Of a DNA stretch of 64,000 nt, positions 37,347 to 50,039 are shown in pieces. The stretch lies in the NCBI GenBank assembly GCA_025526935.1, contig JAHLKD010000006.1, positions 742,310 to 806,309 on the forward strand, given 5' to 3'. The translations under genes and the position numbers were made by a program. Position 1 is the stretch's first letter; each line of letters starts with the position of its first letter. The notes under the pieces were generated by a model that saw nothing but the letters and a program-made list of their open reading frames with translations, was not told the DNA's origin and searched no databases. This DNA comes from Cladochytrium replicatum (taxonomy: Eukaryota; Chytridiomycota; Chytridiomycetes; Cladochytriales; Cladochytriaceae).

Positions 37347-40300
37347 CACCCCCTCAGTCATTAGATAGGTACAACCGAGAGTATCACTCAACCGATCATA
37401 ACTTTCTGTAAATGCTGAAGTTGATATTCCATTGAAATAAAGGTGAGTTGTATGGACATCGCCAGTCGGTCGTTCAAGATAGTATATTAAGTGAAGACTG
37501 ACTGACTAGCCCCAACGAGCCCCTGTGTTTAAGGTATAATTTACTTCCAAGAGGTTTAGTTAAGATGTCCGCGATCATATCAGAAGTATCCATATGGTGT
37601 AACTCCTGATGTTTCTGTTCAACTTGGAGATTCACAAATCTCTCGCGAACATCCATGTGTTTAGTCCGTTTGTTGTTGAACAGATTGTTTGCGATAGACT
37701 CGGTGGATTGATTGTCTTGCCATAAACGGAGCGGATTGAACGACGTAATTCCGATACCCGTCATAAGATTTTTCATCCACTTCATCTCACGCGATAGTTC
37801 GTTCAGCGCATACAGTTCGGCTTCCGACGACGAGGCTGCAATAGTCTGTTGTCGAATCGACTGCCACCTGATTGCCGCATTAGCGAACATTACCACGTAA
37901 CCGGTTTGTGAGTATCTATCTGCATCGCCCGCCCAGTCTGCATCGGCATAACCTTGTGGGTTGTTAGCCGAATCAAACATGTAGAGACCGTTGGGTCTTA
38001 GCATCGGAGACGTGATACCAGTCCATGTATAGTGTAAACCGTAATCCCAAGTACCGAGTAAATATCGTTGTAATCGATAGAGAGCCTTTGATTCTGACTG
38101 TCGAGGATCAATCTGATGTTGTGCCAAAATATTGACTGCGTATGAAATATCCGGTCGTGTCTTAGTCGCCACGTACGATATCTTCATTAACATTGATCGA
38201 AATTGTGTTGCCTCGGCATCGGACAGTGTTGGTGTGGTCTCATCAAAGATATATGATTTTGACATCGGTGTTTTGGTCGGTTTGATGTTGGTACCCCATA
38301 AATTCGCTTCTTCGAGAATCTTCTTTACGTACAATGCATTGCTAAGGAAATATCCTTCCGTTGTCTGCAATAACTCCATTTTCAGAATCCATTTCGCCTT
38401 CGAAGTACTGCCTACTGTGAACGAAGTTTCCAAATCGGTCTGAAACCGATGATATGCGTTTGGATCTGTGGAAAAATGTAGTATATCATCGACATGAACG
38501 GTAGTGTGTTCGCGGGTATTATTTGTTGGATTGTATCGCCAGAAATGACAGATGTCTGCAATATTCCGCACGAAACCAACACTGAGATATTGTTTCCAAA
38601 GAGTTTTGTACCATTCTCGAGCTGCCTGGTGTAGACCGTACAGACTTTTGATAAGTCTGCAGACGATGGGTCGATTCTGGAAATCTACTCGTCCGAAACC
38701 ATGAGGGAGTTAGACGTAGTTCTCTTCTTCCAGTATCGCATTGAGATATGCACCCTTGATATCAAACTGGAATATGATCATGCCGACTAATGCTGCTAAT
38801 GCAATCAGAAAACGGATCGTGGACGTTTTCGTAACTGGAGAATAGGTTTCATCGAAATCCAATCCTTCAATCTGTGAAAATCCTCGTACGACCCAACGTG
38901 CTTTGAATCGAGTAATATTGCCATGTTCGTCAAGCTTATATGTGAAAACCCATTTGCCCGATAATAAATTCCGTCCATCAGGTAAAAACTTTTCGGCCCA
39001 AGTATTGTTGCTGACTAGTTGTGTGACTTCCTCCTTCATCGCCGCTAACCAGAATGGAGCCTCATCGGATCGTGATAAAGCCTCACGAAGAGTCTTTGGT
39101 GCAGTCCGTATATTTCCATTCCCAATTGGTTGTGTTGGATATGAGGAATCGGCCTTCAGGGTCCAATCGATATTAGGAACGGACCGGGTAAACAAGGAAT
39201 TTGTTTCCTTTTGGCGTTCGACAAATTTGCACTTGCTTGACGTTTTCGTTTTCTTGCTGCATACGCTTCGTCGACATCTTCTCCAATGAATTGAAGATCA
39301 CTTTCGAGTTGTGCATCATATTCCTCTACAGGAGATACGGAAGACAAATTCGGAGATTCTTCAGTAATGGATTGTGGAGTCGATAAATCAGCATTTGGAT
39401 CATAATCAGCATCGTCTGGGTCATCATCGTCTAGTCCATGTAAATGTTCAACAACATGCATGTCACCGGCTTCTTCTAAGCGGTAATATATGGGGTCGTC
39501 GTTTATATCCTCATCGATTTCTTCGTCTGCAACGGTAGAAATCGGGAAATTGTCTGAGACAAACTCAACAGTCGTCTCTTGCACCCCCTGATCCCCGGCT
39601 GGTATTTGATCAACATCGAAATATGTCCCGGCCTTCAGTGGATATTGTACCGTAAGATCGTCGAGTAACTGTCGGGTAGGATTATAACCAACAAAAACTC
39701 CCTCGTGGAACGTAACATGGAAGTATTCGCCTATTGTGTTTGTCCGAAAATTGAGTGCTATGACGATCTTCAGGTCTTCACCCTTGTATCCGAGAAACAG
39801 ACCTAGTTCAGACTTGTCTCGGATTCTGCGCGCCAACCTTTGTTCGTGTGAGATCCACAAACTAACGAGTGTTCCAAAGGGGTGGATAGTTGCCAAATCT
39901 ATCCGCTTGTCAAGGTAAGCACAGTACGGAATCGCATTCACAGCTGAATGGAAAGTAGCGTTCTTGACGACGGCAGCGTATAGGATGGAGAGTTGCACGA
40001 ATTGAAGTGTTCGTGGTAGTCCAGCTTGTAGCAGCATCGCGTCCGACATATACTTGATCGATTGTATATTCCGCTCTGATAGACCATCGAGTTCCTTTAC
40101 TGACGGAGGAGCTGGGTGGACGCGGATGCGAGGAATCTTGGTATTGCACCATTGGATCAACCGTTTAGTAATCAATTCTCCTGAATCGGAACGTAGTTCA
40201 GCAACGTGTAATGGGTGATTGCGATTTTCCACATCAGCGATATGTCGAATCATACTATCCACCGCATCACTCTTTCGATTCAGGAAGTAGATTGTGATGA

Positions 40301-40865
40301 AACGAGGTTGTTCGTCGACAATGATCTGCCAATATCTCTTCTTCTGTCCGTCGTAGATTAAACGTACGACATTGGAAAACAGACGGAAAAGTTTCCTCGG
40401 AGCTCGACTTATTGTAGAATAAATCGGCTTCTGCTTCAGCTTCGTGCGACTACAGACCAAACAATTCTGCATAATTGATTTGTTGACAAGATTGAATGCA
40501 TCCGGTTCAACCTTGGGCATTTTGATGTTGAGCTTCTCTGCCGTTCGAAAGATCGTCCGTAAGTGGATGTGACCAAACTGCTGGTGTAACTTTGCAAGTT
40601 CGTGTACTGTCACTGGCGATAAGTTGGTGCTCACTCCAACTGTATCTTGAGATGCTCGTTGACATTCATCATCGTTCGTTTGACGAATGTTGTTGTCTGA
40701 CATTACATCGAGACCCATCGCGTGAGAAGATCGTACACCGGACGTAAAGTCCATCGACTGATCGAGACCTTCTGCGGATACCGCTACTGCTTTAGCTCGT
40801 TGAGCAATCGCATGCCGCGGTTGGTGAGTTCCGACGGTACTAACATCAGCATAGAGATAGTACAA
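37347..40865 (-). mobile_element. Cop-A internal region, copy 1 (integrase to RNase H)
   Basis: Read on the minus strand: pre-integrase zinc site (HQQFGHIHLRTIF...CLVC) and integrase (40862-39160; VDEQPRFITIYFL, SDSGELI, VKELDGLSERN), RT (39195-38710; FKARWVVRGFSQIEG, QFDIKGAYLNA), then after an in-frame TAA at 38710-38712 RT continues (TTVHVDDILHFSTD) into RNase H (37474; DADWAGDADRYSQTGY, SSSEAELYALNEL, LTKPLGSKLY). A lost A near 39190 shifts the frame between integrase and RT relative to the copy at 50 kb. Gag and protease are missing: the sequence ends inside the block LYYLYADVS where an oppositely oriented LTR begins. Confidence 0.95.
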
Positions 40866-41464
40866 TGTTAAGTATTTCGATTGATGGACTTGGCCAATCC
40901 AGTCATTGATAGTACAAAAACACAAACGCCCGATATACAGAAATGTCACTCTTCACTGAGCAACATTTCTAACTATTGAACTAAAGCATATAGATGATGA
41001 TCTATTACGAGTTTGGATACCTCCGGTTATTTCTTCATGGGTTATATTTATTGCAGCCATAGGTATAGTAAACTGTCATTACTTTTATATCATCCACTTG
41101 TAGAAGTGAAGCCCGGATCAGATCACAGCAAAGGTTTACATATGATTAACGCGTTCGTGGGAATCATGTGTGAGAACAATCCTGTTGAGGAGAGCTAGAT
41201 CTCACGCACAGCTTAGCATGATTATGCTTCGCTACGCCTGTGAGAAGAAGAGTCAAACCTTATCGCTTCAATCCAGATCTTCCGGAAGGAAAAGCCAAAA
41301 CGACAGTACACTTATTTAAGGAGCCTGTGGCGATACACACAAGGAGCATTCTCTTGCGCTAGTACTTGTGACTCGCAATCTTCTTTATTCATCTCTTAGA
41401 AACATTAACCCGTGAATTAGCAACACACACAACCTGAGGATCCAGACCACAGCTTTGTTCAACA
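40866..41464 (+). repeat. Cop-A LTR in plus orientation
   Basis: 599 bp, TGTTAAG...TTCAACA. It lies opposite to the LTR and coding strand on its left, and its 5-bp flanks (TACAA and CTGGA) do not match. It therefore marks a recombination junction, not a simple insertion. Confidence 0.93.
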
Positions 41465-41718
41465 CTGGAAGGTTCTGATTCCTGAGAATCGATATCCATG
41501 TTCCAGAACAAAGGTCTAGTCGCAAAGTATCAGAGAAGTCAGAGCTAGGACTATTTCTGGGTTATAAGGGTGAAGATATGAAAATCATTCATGCTTTGAA
41601 TCTTAATACCAAACGCATAAAACTTGTCCCAGACGTCTCTGGTAAGGCTATTTCCCCTCAGTGTCGGTAGTGGATGAAGACTGGAGTAGCTAGTTCCATA
41701 TATGTGCATGCATCAACA
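41465..41718. mobile_element. Scrambled Cop-B pieces
   Basis: 41465-41503 matches Cop-B at about 45777-45815 in the same orientation. 41504-41624 is the reverse complement of about 44100-44215 (integrase block SELGLFLGYKGEDMK). 41626-41718 is the last roughly 90 bp of the Cop-B LTR next to the polypurine tract. Three pieces with an inversion are joined within 250 bp. Confidence 0.85.
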
Positions 41719-44700
41719 CACCCCCGCAGTCAAAGCTGCGGTAGACAATGAGGATATTGGTATGAGCGTTGAGTTGCACATCTGTTTGTTGGTAATGTAT
41801 GTATTAGTCAACAAGGGTCAAATCAGATTGACGTGTAAGACCAAGTGCGCGTGTGAATTTTGAAAATAGTTTGAATGTCAAGGGTTTTGTGAAAATATCA
41901 GCAATTTGGTTCTCAGTATCAATATCTCTGAGTTCCTGCTGCTTCTGCTCAATTTGAAGATTCACAAACTTTTCTCGAACATCCATGTGTTTAGTTCTGT
42001 GATCATTAAGCAGGTCATTGGCAATAGACTGTGTAGAGGTATTATCTTGCCAGAGGATCATGGGCTTACTTTTGCATGAAATACCAATGGTTGCCATGAG
42101 GTTTTTCATCCACTTCATCTCACGTGATAATTCATTCAATGCATATAACTCTGCTTCAGTGGAAGAGCAAGTTATAACCTGTTGCTTTGTAGACTGCCAG
42201 CAAACAGCTGCATTGGCAAACATTACAACATATCCTGTCCTGGAATAGCGAGCAGGATCATTTGCCCAGTCTGCATCAGCATATCCCATAGGGATGTGTT
42301 CATTTGATGCAAACTCATATACACCGTCAGAGTGTACGTTGGGAGTGGGTATGTTATTGCATGTGTAATGCAAACCATAGTCCCATGTTCCCAATAAGTA
42401 ACGATGCAGGCGAGCTAGTGCCTTTTGTTCGCAAACTCGTGGTTCAACCTGATGTTGTGCCAAGACATTGACAGCATAAGATAAATCAGGTCTGGTCTTT
42501 GTAGCTAGGTACGAGATTTTCATGAGTTCCGAGCGAAAAATAGTTGCATCATTTTTGGATAAAATAGGCAAGCTTGTTTCATGTTTGTAGTGAGAAGAAA
42601 TAGGTGTTTTGGCTGGTTTAAGATTGGATTCCCATAATTTCAATCTCTGCAATATTTCCTTTGCATATTGAGCATTGGTTATGAAATAGCCGTGAGTAGT
42701 TTTGATCAATTGCATTTTCAGAATCCATTTGGCTGTAGAGTGACTTCCGACCTTGAATGAGGAATTCAAGCCATTCATGAAGTCTTGGTAGCCATTTGGG
42801 TCTGGAGAGAAATGAAGAATATCATCTACATGAACAGTAGTGTGTTCACGTATTTTCACAGTGGAACTGTGAGTAGATGGTTTCATTTGCCAGAAATGAC
42901 AAGCATCTGAAAGATCACGGATGTATCCCATGTCTTCATATTTCGCCCAGAGGCATTTGTACCATTCTCTAGCAGCTTGATGTAAACCATATAAGCTTTT
43001 GACAAGATAACAAACTAATGGATTGCCAGATTCGTCAGTCTCTGTAAATCCATGGGCATTTCAACATAAACATCTTCCTCAAGTGATGCATTGAGATATG
43101 CTCCTGTAATGTCAAATTGATAAATGTGTAATTTGACAATTGCAGCAAGAGCAACTAGTAATCGAATTGTAGTGGTTTTCGCCACAGGAGAATAGGTTTT
43201 GTCGAAATCCATTCCCTGTATCTGGGAGAACCCTCTAACTACCCATCGTGCCTTGAATCGGATGATGTTGCCATCTTCATCAAGTTTGTATGAATAAACC
43301 CATTTGCCAGTGAGAAGGTTGTTCCCATTTGGCAAGATGCGTTTGTTCCATGTTCCCAAATTGATAAGTTGTTGATTTTCTTCACACATGGCTGCAAGCC
43401 AGTATGGCCATTCATCAGGTCGCGACATAGCTTCCTGGACTGTCTTGGGAATACTTCTCAAGTGTCCTTGAGGTATAGGAACGTCGGGTGTACTCGATTT
43501 TGCTTTCTCATTTACATTGACATTGGGGATATTACGTCTCAACAAAGGATGTCTTTGCTGGGGATGAAATCTGTTTGTTGGAGTAACCATATGTTGTTTG
43601 CCTTTAAGTTTGCGACGTTTGGCTTTGTGTGCCACAAATCCATAATCGTTGTCATCATCTTCACCAATCCATTGTAAATCTTCCAAATCACTTTGGGAAT
43701 CATCTTCATTTTGTTCTTGTACGTGTGGTACAGAAAGTGGTACATAAGTGTCATTGTTCATGTTTAACGAATGGTTATAGTCGTTGGTGGTATCGTGCTC
43801 GTCATCAACATTTGAATCATGTTGGGACATAGGAGTAACATGCATTTGTGAGATATCCATTCGATGATAAAATCGTTGGTTGGGATCCAACTCCTCATCA
43901 GATGAGGTGTTAGCGCTATCATCACAATCTGAGTCTGTAGTATTGTCATTATCGCTATTCATATCAGGTAAATTTGAAATATCAAAATGATGACCCTGAG
44001 GAATAGGATAGTGTTTGGTGATGTCATTTAAAGTTTGTGATGTTGGGTTTAAGCCAACAAATACTCCCTCATGAAAAGTAAAATGAAAATATTCGCTTAT
44101 GCGTTTGGTATTAAGATTCAAAGCATGAATGATTTTCATATCTTCACCCTTATAACCCAGAAATAGTCCTAGCTCTGACTTCTCTGATACTTTGCGACTA
44201 GACCTTTGTTCTGGAGAAATCCAGAGACTAACCAGGGTACCAAAGGTGTGAATGATTGCCGGATCAATCAGCTTGTCAAAGTAAACAGTATGTGGTACAT
44301 TCTTAGTTCTAGAATGGTAAACACAATTTTTGACAGTCGCAGCATAAAGGATGGCAAATTTGATGAACTGTAAAGTATGTGGAAGACCAGCTGTTTTCAG
44401 CATAGACTTGTACATCTCTTTCATTGAACGGACATTCCGTTCAGCAAGACCATTTAGCTCTTTGACTGATGCAGGTGAAGGATGGGCATGTATGTGTGGT
44501 ACCTTGTTACTGCACCAAGTCAAGAATTGGTTTGACAATAGTTCTCCAGAATCGGATCTCACTTCATAGACGTGAAGTGGCAGAAATCTATTTTCAACAT
44601 CTGCGATGTGTCTTAGCATACTATCAGAGGCTTCGCTCTTTCGTTGCAAGAAGTAGATTGTAATGTGAGAACTGTATTCATCTACGATAATCTGCCAGTG

Positions 44701-47113
44701 ACCTATTGTTTTGCCATTTCGGACAATTGGTACTGCATCAGTATGTAGGCGATATAATTTCCTCAGTGCTGGACTTAGCGTCGAGTTAATTGGAGTTTGT
44801 ACAGCCTTAGTCTGATTGCAAATTATGCAGTTCTGTAAAATAGACGAGTTAACAAAATCAAGTGCATCACTCCTGACTTTGGGCAGTTTCTTTCCCAGAG
44901 AATGTAAAGTTTGCAGGATTTTCCGCAAATGTATGTGACCAAATTGCCAGTGTAATCTAGCTAATTTGTTGATGGTCACAGCTGAAACGTTGTTTACTCC
45001 ATTATCAGCCATTGTTTGGGAGTATAGACTTAATGTTGCAGATGATGCTCCGTCTAAAACTTCACCCCCGTAATTTCTAGTTTTGTTAGAATCTTTTGGG
45101 AAAACATTGTTGTCCTTCACTGTGTCAAACCTTACACCAGACGTGGTTGTCTGCTGCTCTTGGGCAGTGTTTGTAGTGGTACCAGGTAAAACATTCTGTT
45201 TGCCAACAGAGAGTGCAGAATTAGAAAGATTCGTCAAAATAGCTGCACCTATTTTGGAAGAGTGTTTAAGTAATGGATTAGTGGTATCCAAACTTCCATG
45301 AAGATAATGTAAACCTCCACGTCTTAAACCAATGGTAACACATTGTTCAGTTCCTTTGTTTGACAAATAGACTTTGTCTTTGGTGAAACTGACTATATCA
45401 CCTTCATCCCCGATGATGCTATAGACAGATATAAGTGTATCCTCTAAATCGGGAACAAAAAGTGCGTTTTGAATGTGTTTTATTGAACCATTTGACAAAA
45501 CAAGTGCAATATCTCCATAGCCTTTAATAGGAATGGGATGATTGTCTGCCAAGTAAACATCTCCTGCATCATTAACGTAAAATAAATTCTTGAATGCATG
45601 TCTGTCTGGAGTCATCCAAGCAGTAGCACCAGAGTCAATCAAACCGAGAGGTTTGGCATTTACGTGTAGATTGCAGTTGGTACTCTTCAATGCTGTGATA
45701 ATAGAGGGATGTGTAAAATCCACAATATTATTAGCTTTGAATATTGAAGAGAAGGATTTGATGGATTGTACCTTGCTGGAAGGTTCTGATTCCTGAGAAT
45801 CGATATCCATGTTCTGGGATGTTGAGGAGGAAGCACGAGATGCTTTTATCTGTTTCCATTCCTCATCATTCAAACTTTTGGCTAGTTTGCATTTCCTGCA
45901 GAAATTCTGCGTGTGGCCAGATTTGCCACAGAAATCGCAAGAGAATTTGTTGTTCTTCGCATCCTTTGATATTGATGCGGCACGATTGTTTGCAGTCTTA
46001 CTGTTGGCATTTCCTTTATGTGAGGAAGCATGTTTCTCAATCAAATATTTGAGTTGTTTACACTCTGCAGAAGAATGAGAAGAGTTGGGATGTAAAACAC
46101 AAACCTCATGAGCAGCATGAGCTTTCGGTAGTCTTTTGGTCTTTGCTCGCATGGCTTTGCCTTTGATTTGAGGTGAATCTGAAGGAGTGTAATCGCGAGT
46201 TACATCCATTTGAATGATTTCTCTCATCTCAGCAAGTAAGTTCTGCATTGTTCTCAGGTAATGGTGTTCTGATTGTATCTTCTGACCAGAATCATCCTCA
46301 TCATCAAGTAGATCAGGTTCATACTTTGTGAAAGTATCCATTGCTGAGTAAAATCGAAAAGGATTGTAGATTGATAGCAGGTTCACTGATCTTTGAGCAA
46401 ACTCGAGTGAGAAGTTCGTGAATCACAGCTTCAGCTGGTTGGGTTGAAAGCTTTTCCTCGGTGAGTTGAATCAGCTCAGCAATGAATGATTTGACTTCAA
46501 GTGCATCTTCACCGTTGGAGCAAGCTAGAGCTTTGAAACGGTCTTCCCAATGGCGGCTCTCAAAAGTCTTCTGCCGTTTAGCTGCGTAAATTCCGCGTAA
46601 AGCAGCAACTCGATCAACGGCATTCTGATGTTTTTGTACTAAATTGATGTCGACCTTCGGAAAACAATTGGCAAGACAACTGTTTGCAATGTTGTTGTGT
46701 CCTTGAGATCGTTCGTACATCTGTAATTCAGCGCGATATGATTGCAATCGTCGATGATTGTCGTTCACAATTGCGTTGTACTCTTTCAACGCTACGTCGT
46801 ACTCTTTAACGGCATAATCAAAGTCATTTGTTGTGTCGTATTCTTCGAGTGCAGATGGTCGTTCAGGCCGTTCAGGTTCCTCTTCTTTCACAAAGTCTTC
46901 CGGCTTTGGGTAGGGCGACTTTGTGAGCAAAGTTCCAGCTTCTCCTTTCGAGTTCGCATAATTCTGAACGATCTTCATGTATTTATCGAACTCCCCAAGC
47001 GTTTGCCCAGCGAACGGCCTTGGTTTTCCGTTGCGGGTGTCGTTCTTAGGCATGCTGTAAGCGTTGGAGATCTGGTGTTGATCGGGGGAAGCGCCTTGTG
47101 GCACTAACTATTG
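41719..47113 (-). mobile_element. Cop-B internal region, nearly complete gag-pol
   Basis: Minus strand, three frames in succession. Gag begins at 47104 (MPQGASPDQ; GKPRPFAGQTLGEFDKYMKI). After a one-base shift near 46330 the main frame (to 43015) has the zinc knuckle CDFCGKSGHTQNFC, protease LIDSGATAWMT, integrase (VDEYSSHITIYFLQ, SDSGELL, VKELNGLAERN) and the start of RT (QFDITGAYLNASLEEDVYV). A second one-base loss at the EMP/HGF position moves to the last frame (42931-41804) with VHVDDILHFSPD and RNase H ending LTRQSDLTLVD. Only these two single-base changes break it. The site just inside the 5' LTR reads CAATAGTTAGTGCC, the likely primer site. Confidence 0.95.
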
Positions 47114-47763
47114 TGTCGAAGTTTGGTTTGAGGGCGATGTGATTTGATCAGTTTTAGTGCTGCTGATCTGGGACTTGCGCTAGAGATAGTCCTCAGGTTG
47201 ATCTGTGTAGGTGCAGAGTTTCGTGTTTGTCCAATCACGCTCTTGCGCCACAGCCACCCGAAATCTCATATCGCCACAGGCTCTTTGAATTGTGCAAACA
47301 ATTCAAATATACTGTCGTTTCGGCTTTTATAATTAACCTGTGGCTATAGATATATGGAAATATCTAATATAAACATTATTCTCTCGAATAGAGAGATATA
47401 GATCCCAGTGATTGTTCACAATAACCATTGTGAGCAGAACATGAAGATTAGCTATAATCTTGTCTACAATGACATGTTCTCTATGAGAAATAAGTATGTA
47501 GTACCTTGCATTAATATCATACGAGATGTACTCGAGTATGATATAACTGTCAGCAGCAAACTGATTAGCATCACATTCTTTCTCAAACGCGTGATCACTC
47601 TCAGAACTCTACTAGATTCCAATGAGTAAAGGAGGATGTCTTCATGACCAATAGATAGAAATGCCAGTTCTTTCATGTAATGTATGATTACGCATGAACT
47701 TGTCCCAGACGTCTCTGGTAAGGCTATTTCCCCTCAGTGTCGGTAGTGGATGAAGACTGGAGT
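47114..47763 (-). repeat. Cop-B 5' LTR, interrupted
   Basis: Matches 35743-36370 closely. Its outer end is lost where a Cop-A LTR joins at 47764, after GACTGGAGT. One 26-bp insertion relative to the other copy lies near 47453-47480. Confidence 0.9.
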
Positions 47764-48362
47764 TGTTGAACAAAGCTGTGGTCTGGATCCTCAGGTTGTG
47801 TGTGTTGCTAATTCACGGGTTAATGTTTCTAAGAGATGAATAAAGAAGATTGCGAGTCACAAGTACTAGCGCAAGAGAATGCTCCTTGTGTGTATCGCCA
47901 CAGGCTCCTTAAATAAGTGTACTGTCGTTTTGGCTTTTCCTTCCGGAAGATCTGGATCGAAGCGATAAGGTTTGACTCTTCTTCTCACAGGCGTAGCGAA
48001 GCATAATCATGCTAAGCTGTGCGTGAGATCTAGCTCTCCTCAACAGGATTGTTCTCACACATGATTCCCACGAACGCGTTAATCATATGTAAACCTTTGC
48101 TGTGATCTGATCCGGGCTTCACTTCTACAAGTGGATGATAGAAAAGTAATGACAGTTTACTATACCTATGGCCGCAATAAATATAACCCATGAAGAAATA
48201 ACTGGAGGTATCCAAACTCGTAATAGATCATCATCTATATGCTTTAGTTCAATAGTTAGAAATGTTGCTCAGTGAAGAGTGACATTTCTGTATATCGGGC
48301 GTTTGTGTTTTTGTACTATCAATGACTGGATTGGCCAAGTCCATCAATCGAAATACTTAACA
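47764..48362 (-). repeat. Cop-A LTR (D), 3' LTR of the inverted arm
   Basis: 599 bp in minus orientation, followed by the polypurine complement at 48363. It carries the variant AATAACTGGAGG, shared only with the LTRs at 54634 and 58360. Confidence 0.95.
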
Positions 48363-48886
48363 CACCCCCTCAGTCATTAGATAGGTACAACCGAGAGTAT
48401 CACTCAACCGATCATAACTTTCTGTAAATGCTGAAGTTGATATTCTATTGAAATAAGGGTGAGTTGTATGGACATCGCCAGCCGGTCGTTCAAGATAGTA
48501 TATTAAGTGAAGACTGACTGACTAGCCCCAACGAGCCCCTGTGTTTAAGGTATAATTTACTTCCAAGAGGTTTAGTTAAGATGTCCGCGATCATATCAGA
48601 AGTATCCATATGGTGTAACTCCTGATGTTTCTGTTCAACTTGGAGATTCACAAATCTCTCGCGAACGTCCATGTGTTTAGTCCGTTTGTTGTTGAACAGA
48701 TTGTTTGCGATAGACTCGGTGGATTGATTGTCTTGCCATAAACGGAGCGGATTGAACGACGTAATTCCGATACCCGTCATAAGATTTTTCATCCACTTCA
48801 TCTCACGCGATAGTTCGTTCAGCGCATACAGTTCGGCTTCCGACGACGAGGCTGCAATAGTCTGTTGTCGAATCGACTGCCACCTG
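48363..48886 (-). mobile_element. Cop-A RNase H segment, left arm
   Basis: Encodes the RNase H end on the minus strand (48801-48490; KWMKNLMTGIGITSF... LTKPLGSKLY). It is separated from the rest of RNase H by the solo LTR at 48887. Confidence 0.95.
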
Positions 48887-49485
48887 TGTTGAACAAAGCT
48901 GTGGTCTGGATCCTCAGGTTGTGTGTGTTGCTAATTCACGGGTTAATGTTTCTAAGAGATGAATAAAGAAGATTGCGAGTCACAAGTACTAGCGCAAGAG
49001 AATGCTCCTTGTGTGTATCGCCACAGGCTCCTTAAATAAGTGTACTGTCGTTTTGGCTTTTCCTTCCGGAAGATCTGGATCGAAGCGATAAGGTTTGACT
49101 CTTCTTCTCACAGGCGTAGCGAAGCATAATCATGCTAAGCTGTGCGTGAGATCTAGCTCTCCTCAACAGGATTGTTCTCACACATGATTCCCACGAACGC
49201 GTTAATCATATGTAAACCTTTGCTGTGATCTGATCCGGGCTTCACTTCTACAAGTGGATGATAGAAAAGTAATGACAGTTTACTATACCTATGGCCGCAA
49301 TAAATATAACCCATGAAGAAATACCCGGAGGTATCCAAACTCGTAATAGATCATCATCTATATGCTTTAGTTCAATAGTTAGAAATGTTGCTCAGTGAAG
49401 AGTGACATTTCTGTATATCGGGCGTTTGTGTTTTTGTACTATCAATGACTGGATTGGCCAAGTCCATCAATCGAAATACTTAACA
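48887..49485 (-). repeat. Cop-A solo LTR (E) inserted in Cop-A RNase H, TSD ACCTG
   Basis: 599 bp flanked by ACCTG on both sides (48882-48886 and 49486-49490). The uninterrupted site CGACTGCCACCTGATTGCC is present in copy 1 near 37860. It carries the variant AATACCCGGAGG. Confidence 0.97.
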
Positions 49486-50039
49486 ACCTGATTGCCGCAT
49501 TAGCGAACATTACCACGTAACCGGTTTGTGAGTATCTATCTGCATCGCCCGCCCAGTCTGCATCGGCATAACCTTGTGGGTTGTTAGCCGAATCAAACAT
49601 GTAAAGACCGTCGGGTCTCAGCATCGGAGACGTGATACCAGTCCGTGTATAGTGTAAACCGTAATCCCAAGTACCGAGTAAATATCGTTTTAATCGATAG
49701 AGAGCCTTTGATTCTGACTGTCGAGGATCAATCTGATGTTGTGCCAAAATATTGACTGCGTATGAAATATCCGGTCGTGTCTTAGTCGCCACGTACGATA
49801 TCTTCATTAACATTGATCGAAATTGTGTTGCCTCGGCATCGGACAGTGTTGGTGTGGTCTCATCAAAGATATATGATTTTGACATCGGTGTTTTGGTCGG
49901 TTTGATGTTGGTACCCCATAAATTCGCTTCTTCGAGAATCTTCTTTACGTACAATGCATTGCTAAGGAAATATCCTTCCGTTGTCTGCAATAACTCCATT
50001 TTCAGAATCCATTTCGCCTTCGAAGTACTGCCTACTGTG
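49486..50039 (-). mobile_element. Cop-A RT/RNase H segment, left arm
   Basis: Minus-strand coding for RT C-terminal part and RNase H start (TVGSTSKAKWILKMELLQTT to MFANAAIR). It stops at 50039 inside TTCACAGTAGG and is joined to plus-strand pol sequence. Confidence 0.93.
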
